From Polyangiaceae bacterium (GTDB lineage: Bacteria > Myxococcota_A > Polyangia > Polyangiales > Polyangiaceae): a stretch of 64,000 nt of DNA. The notes beneath the pieces were generated by a model. That model was not told where the DNA came from, searched no databases, and saw nothing but the letters and a program-made list of their open reading frames with translations. Position numbers and translations under genes: made by a program. Positions within the stretch are counted from its first letter, which is position 1, and each line of letters opens with the position of its first letter. Location: assembly GCA_016712345.1 (NCBI GenBank), contig JADJRH010000001.1, forward strand, positions 434,001 through 498,000, read 5' to 3'. Shown piece after piece: positions 62,602-64,000 of this stretch.

Positions 62602-64000
62602 TGATGTGTGCCGGGCGTGGATGCGTCGAGCGACCAGATAAAGTTATCAATCAGTGCAACAGAATCATACCAACCGTCGCCGGTATCCCAAACAACGAGC
62701 CGCAGCTCAATAACTTCACCGGGCTTCACGTTGCCTGTTGTGGTGAGCCATCCTGTACCGCCGCCCGCAAACTTGGCTGTGTTTGAACACCAGGCAGGGT
62801 CATTGGCAAATTGAGAGGGCGGATTGGGATCGTCAAAGCCGGTGCCCACCAGTTGAGTTGTGCCTTGGCAGGTGTTATTGCCGGGAACCGCACCGCCGCC
62901 GCAACCCGTGGGGCTTGATTGGCATTGACTGAACAAGCCGGTATTGCCGGTGGCGAGGTTGACACCGACGGGATACACCTTGTTACCGGTGGTATAAAAT
63001 GCCAAGTTTTTATCAGCCGGGTTACCCGCCTGACCCATACCGGGAACAAAGGTTGAGTCGAGCAGTGCCAAGAAAAAGTCGTTAAACGCGCTGCATACCC
63101 ACTCGGGATATTCGCTCGAATAAAAGTTGGTGGAAATGTTAAACGACTTGGCATTTGTCGGCACGCGCACGCGCACTTTGAGCATGACAGGGTCGTTGGC
63201 GGTGGTGCCACCCTGCGGTTCTGGGCAACCGGGCGCGTTGGGGAAGTTATTGTTATTGGCTGCCAGCCAGTCTGCCGGCACAGGGCTTGTTTTGGCGAGG
63301 CTCTGACCCCCTTGGAAGGCTTTATAAGCGGGGCTCGCGTTATTGGGTGCCGTTTGAGCCGCGGCGGCCCCGGTGGAAAGCATCATTAATCGGCTGCCGG
63401 CGAGAGGAGTCACCCCCGACCCAAACCCCTGCCGAATAGACTTTGAATCGGCATGGGGGGAACCCGTGCCGTCGGCCAATGAGAATTTGGCGCTGATAAC
63501 GCCCCATTTTTTATCTTTTTTATTGGGCGGATTTTCAACAGTATCGGAGCACAGATCAATGGCTTTTGCGTAATCGGTGGCTGTTGCCGAGTTTGAAACG
63601 AGGTTTGCATCACAAGCCTGCAAAGGATTGTCTTTTGTACCGTCGCAATCGTCGTCTACGTCATTGCCCGGCACTTCAAACGCGCCTGGATTTACAAGGC
63701 CCGGATCGCCGCAAACATCCACTTGCACCACGTCGCAACAGTCACCGTCGCACGGAGTCCAACCGTCGCCGTCGAGGTCTTTTGCGTTATCAGGCGTGCC
63801 ATCACAATCGTTATCAAGCCCGTCGGCGCAGGTATCAAAAAGCGGAACCACCTGACCGGTACAAGGGCCCCACGAAGTGCCCGTTTCATCACATGTGGAA
63901 ACGCCTGATTTACAGGTGCCAGTGCCTTGTGTACCCACGGGGCCTGTATAACAGTCTTGCGTTGCACCGGGTGTACAAGAGCACTCGCCTACAGAAAGGC
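62598..64000 (-). CDS. Exported Ca-binding-loop protein with CTPG.TQDCYTGP-type repeats, 5' end outside
   Basis: The gene runs off the right edge; the visible 3' part encodes about 465 aa. The N-terminal visible part has the Myxococcota repeat CTPGATQDCYTGP followed by TGTCKSGVSTCDETG, then MopE-like metal loops (CADGLDNDCDGTPDN, DLDGDGWTPCDGDCCD, DDDCDGTKDN). The rest is a beta-rich region of choice-of-anchor type (NFYSSEYPEWVCSAFNDFFLALLD) ending FIWSLDAS. It is a likely exported surface protein. Its stop overlaps the MoxR start by four bases, so it may be translated with the MoxR operon. Confidence 0.8.
   Translation of the reverse strand, partial: LSVGECSCTPGATQDCYTGPVGTQGTGTCKSGVSTCDETGTSWGPCTGQVVPLFDTCADGLDNDCDGTPDNAKDLDGDGWTPCDGDCCDVVQVDVCGDPGLVNPGAFEVPGNDVDDDCDGTKDNPLQACDANLVSNSATATDYAKAIDLCSDTVENPPNKKDKKWGVISAKFSLADGTGSPHADSKSIRQGFGSGVTPLAGSRLMMLSTGAAAAQTAPNNASPAYKAFQGGQSLAKTSPVPADWLAANNNNFPNAPGCPEPQGGTTANDPVMLKVRVRVPTNAKSFNISTNFYSSEYPEWVCSAFNDFFLALLDSTFVPGMGQAGNPADKNLAFYTTGNKVYPVGVNLATGNTGLFSQCQSSPTGCGGGAVPGNNTCQGTTQLVGTGFDDPNPPSQFANDPAWCSNTAKFAGGGTGWLTTTGNVKPGEVIELRLVVWDTGDGWYDSVALIDNFIWSLDASTPGTHQ

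Noticed and set aside
1..64000. tRNA or rRNA genes
   Set aside because: No cloverleaf or rRNA-like sequence was recognised in any intergenic stretch by reading; a covariance search was not possible.

Overview
The window looks like chromosomal DNA from a member of the Myxococcota, most likely a Polyangia-type bacterium. The evidence is a MYXO-CTERM-like sorting tail, DUF4215-type Cys-rich repeats, many lipoproteins with Gly/Ser/Thr-rich linkers, a DUF1592/DUF1588/DUF1585 plus DUF1552 pair, AgmX/PglI-type and VIT/vWA proteins, a Ser/Thr kinase with a low-complexity tail, and a TonB protein with a Gly-Gly-Val repeat. No rRNA, tRNA, CRISPR array, transposase or phage gene was recognised.

Layout: 1-10.3 kb holds exported or surface proteins: the DUF1592/DUF1552 pair, two FG-GAP repeat proteins, a large subtilisin-like protease and a Cys-rich lipoprotein. 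10.4-15.5 kb holds a cupin/ECF sigma pair, two tandem, largely near-identical AAA ATPase/PD-(D/E)XK nuclease genes and a HAD phosphatase. 15.9-22 kb holds two coupled paralogous exported proteins, a glycosyltransferase-CapK fusion and a coupled DUF362 gene. 22-33 kb holds a coupled PEGA/RCC1/kinase cassette and two very large lipoproteins. 33-38.2 kb is a regulatory PTS cluster (hpf, ptsN, hprK, rapZ, ptsH, ptsI) with no sugar permease. 38.6-45.7 kb is a TonB transport module: lipoprotein and TonB-dependent receptor on one strand, tonB-exbB-exbD-exbD on the other. 45.7-46.3 kb holds hairpins and a tandem repeat array. 46.5-55.3 kb holds housekeeping genes: panB, purF, HMG-CoA lyase, kbl (frameshifted) and prfC. 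55.3-64 kb is a minus-strand operon that I read as a MoxR / beta-propeller (bpX-type) ternary conflict or signalling system, with a PP2C phosphatase built into its largest protein.

The genes are tightly packed, with many 1-4 base start/stop overlaps (ATGA, GTGA, TAATG) that suggest translational coupling. The best candidates for unusual biology are the MoxR-bpX-PP2C operon, the twin ATPase-nuclease genes with a diverged middle, the GT2-CapK-DUF362 pair, two over-represented short words (GTACACA and TGGGTAGA) with intergenic clusters, the ~68-bp tandem array, and a near-perfect 46-base palindrome inside a coding sequence. Domain names rest on reading translated sequences, not on database searches.
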